A stretch of DNA of 64,000 nucleotides from Paralichthys olivaceus (lineage: Eukaryota; Chordata; Actinopteri; Pleuronectiformes; Paralichthyidae), in NCBI RefSeq assembly GCF_024713975.1, contig NC_091098.1, positions 17,256,316 through 17,320,315 on the forward strand. Direction: 5' to 3'. Below are positions 63,129 to 64,000 of this stretch, in pieces. Every line of letters begins with the position of its first letter. Position 1 is the stretch's first letter. The position numbers and the translations under genes are program-made. The notes under the pieces are model-generated. The model ran no database searches. It worked only from the letters and a program-made list of their open reading frames with translations, and had not been told where the DNA came from.

Positions 63129-63959
63129 CACACACACACACACACACACCGTTTTGTTATCTGAGGTAGTTTAGTTGTCAGTGTAGGCATAACACTCTCT
63201 GTGCGTCACCTGATATCTCAAAATCAGCGTCCATGGAAAATCATTCCCACATTCCAGGGATGCTCACACCATGGGAATTGTCACTCAAGAGCAAAATCCC
63301 TGAATCCCACTCTGATCCGCTAATTTGACAAAGCTGGTGTGTGGTTAGTGTTAAGACAAATGGCCCAATGATGCTCATGTCACACAGGTAGAAAACAAAG
63401 TCTGATTTAAACTTAAACTCAATCTGGCTGATGAACCAGTAAGGACTCAGTGCTGATGTGCTCTCCATGCAGGACACACTGCTCGGTGCCTCCACAGGAA
63501 TAAATGATGGTAGTGGTTGCTCAGGAACAGCAGAGCTTCCACCTGCCACCCTGTTGGTCCTTTGTCTGACACAAGAGGCTGCTGTTATTATCGTTATTAT
63601 TATTTTCCAGTGATAATGCTGAAATCAATACCATACACACCCATAAGGCTGAAAATGAACTCAACACAGGAGCCCTGCTAGATCTCAGCGCTTCTTACTC
63701 ATCCTCACTCATCTAAATTTGTCTGGTATTATCATTTACCAGTTTCATGTAAAGCAAAGTTTCATATATAACCAGAAATGGCAAAGCCGCAGCAAATATC
63801 AGATGAAGCCCGGACCTGTCTTTGGACATTTGCATTTTGATCTCTAACTCAAAAAGAAAACCTCGCAACATGTCTGGATTAAATCCCTGAAGGGCAGAAG
63901 CCAGTGTGGACACGTACCTTCATGGGCTATGCTCCGGCCACATTAATTGTTCTGCCAGT
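63129..63959. repeat. Direct duplication, copy 2 (upstream of the P450 gene)
   Basis: Matches 53457-55053 in the same orientation, 9.6 kb away. It begins in a (CA)n tract. It lacks about 640 bp and about 88 bp present in copy 1 and has about 11 bp that copy 1 lacks (near 63365). It keeps the ATG AAG / gtacgtg exon end (ATG at 63923-63921). Beyond 63959 the sequence differs from copy 1. Confidence 0.93.
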
Positions 63960-64000
63960 CTAAAAGTTTATGTGAGAACAACAAGGAAACAGGCCCAGTT

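Overview
The window is vertebrate nuclear DNA, almost certainly from a teleost fish. All recognisable genes are vertebrate, split by GT-AG introns, and the introns are full of long (CA/TG)n tracts and the retroelement tails and foldback MITEs typical of fish genomes. No bacterial, phage or CRISPR-like system was seen. Exons were assigned by reading both strands for splice sites that keep the frame; human families are used for comparison from memory, without any search.

Layout, left to right. (1) 1-15.7 kb: the 5' part of an ELKS/CAST active-zone scaffold gene (erc2-like, minus strand). Three coding exons are present (13499-12633, 9287-8541, 1619-1545), and the rest lies beyond the left edge. 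A CpG-rich stretch at 15.1-15.7 kb is its probable promoter. (2) 17.2-20.8 kb: tlr9 (minus), complete, with the start codon alone in exon 1 and an intron inside the TIR domain. (3) 21.9-30.8 kb: apeh (minus), complete in 22 coding exons, with a Ser-Asp-His triad and an unusual basic N-terminal extension. (4) 31.9-36.7 kb: capza1 (plus), complete in 10 exons, 286 codons. (5) 38.5-55.0 kb: cttnbp2nl (minus), complete, with a 9.9 kb intron. (6) 56.5-62.7 kb: a complete 13-exon CYP3-family P450 (minus).

The genes do not form one pathway. They cover synaptic scaffolding, endosomal DNA sensing, N-acetyl-peptide turnover, actin capping, cortactin/STRIPAK scaffolding and xenobiotic oxidation. From memory of human maps, erc2, tlr9 and apeh lie on human 3p, while capza1 and cttnbp2nl are neighbours on 1p13, so the window joins two human synteny blocks. 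apeh and capza1 are head-to-head; capza1 and cttnbp2nl are convergent.

The most unusual structure is at the right. A segment carrying the ATG-containing first-exon end and splice donor that fit cttnbp2nl is present twice in direct orientation (about 53.5-55.05 kb and 63.13-63.96 kb), flanking the P450 gene. Other points of interest are a Ser/Pro-rich insertion in the ERC protein, a possible mitochondrial presequence on apeh, two perfect 16-bp hairpins, CTCF-like sites and several foldback mobile elements. Most remaining open reading frames are shadows or chance frames in introns and microsatellites.
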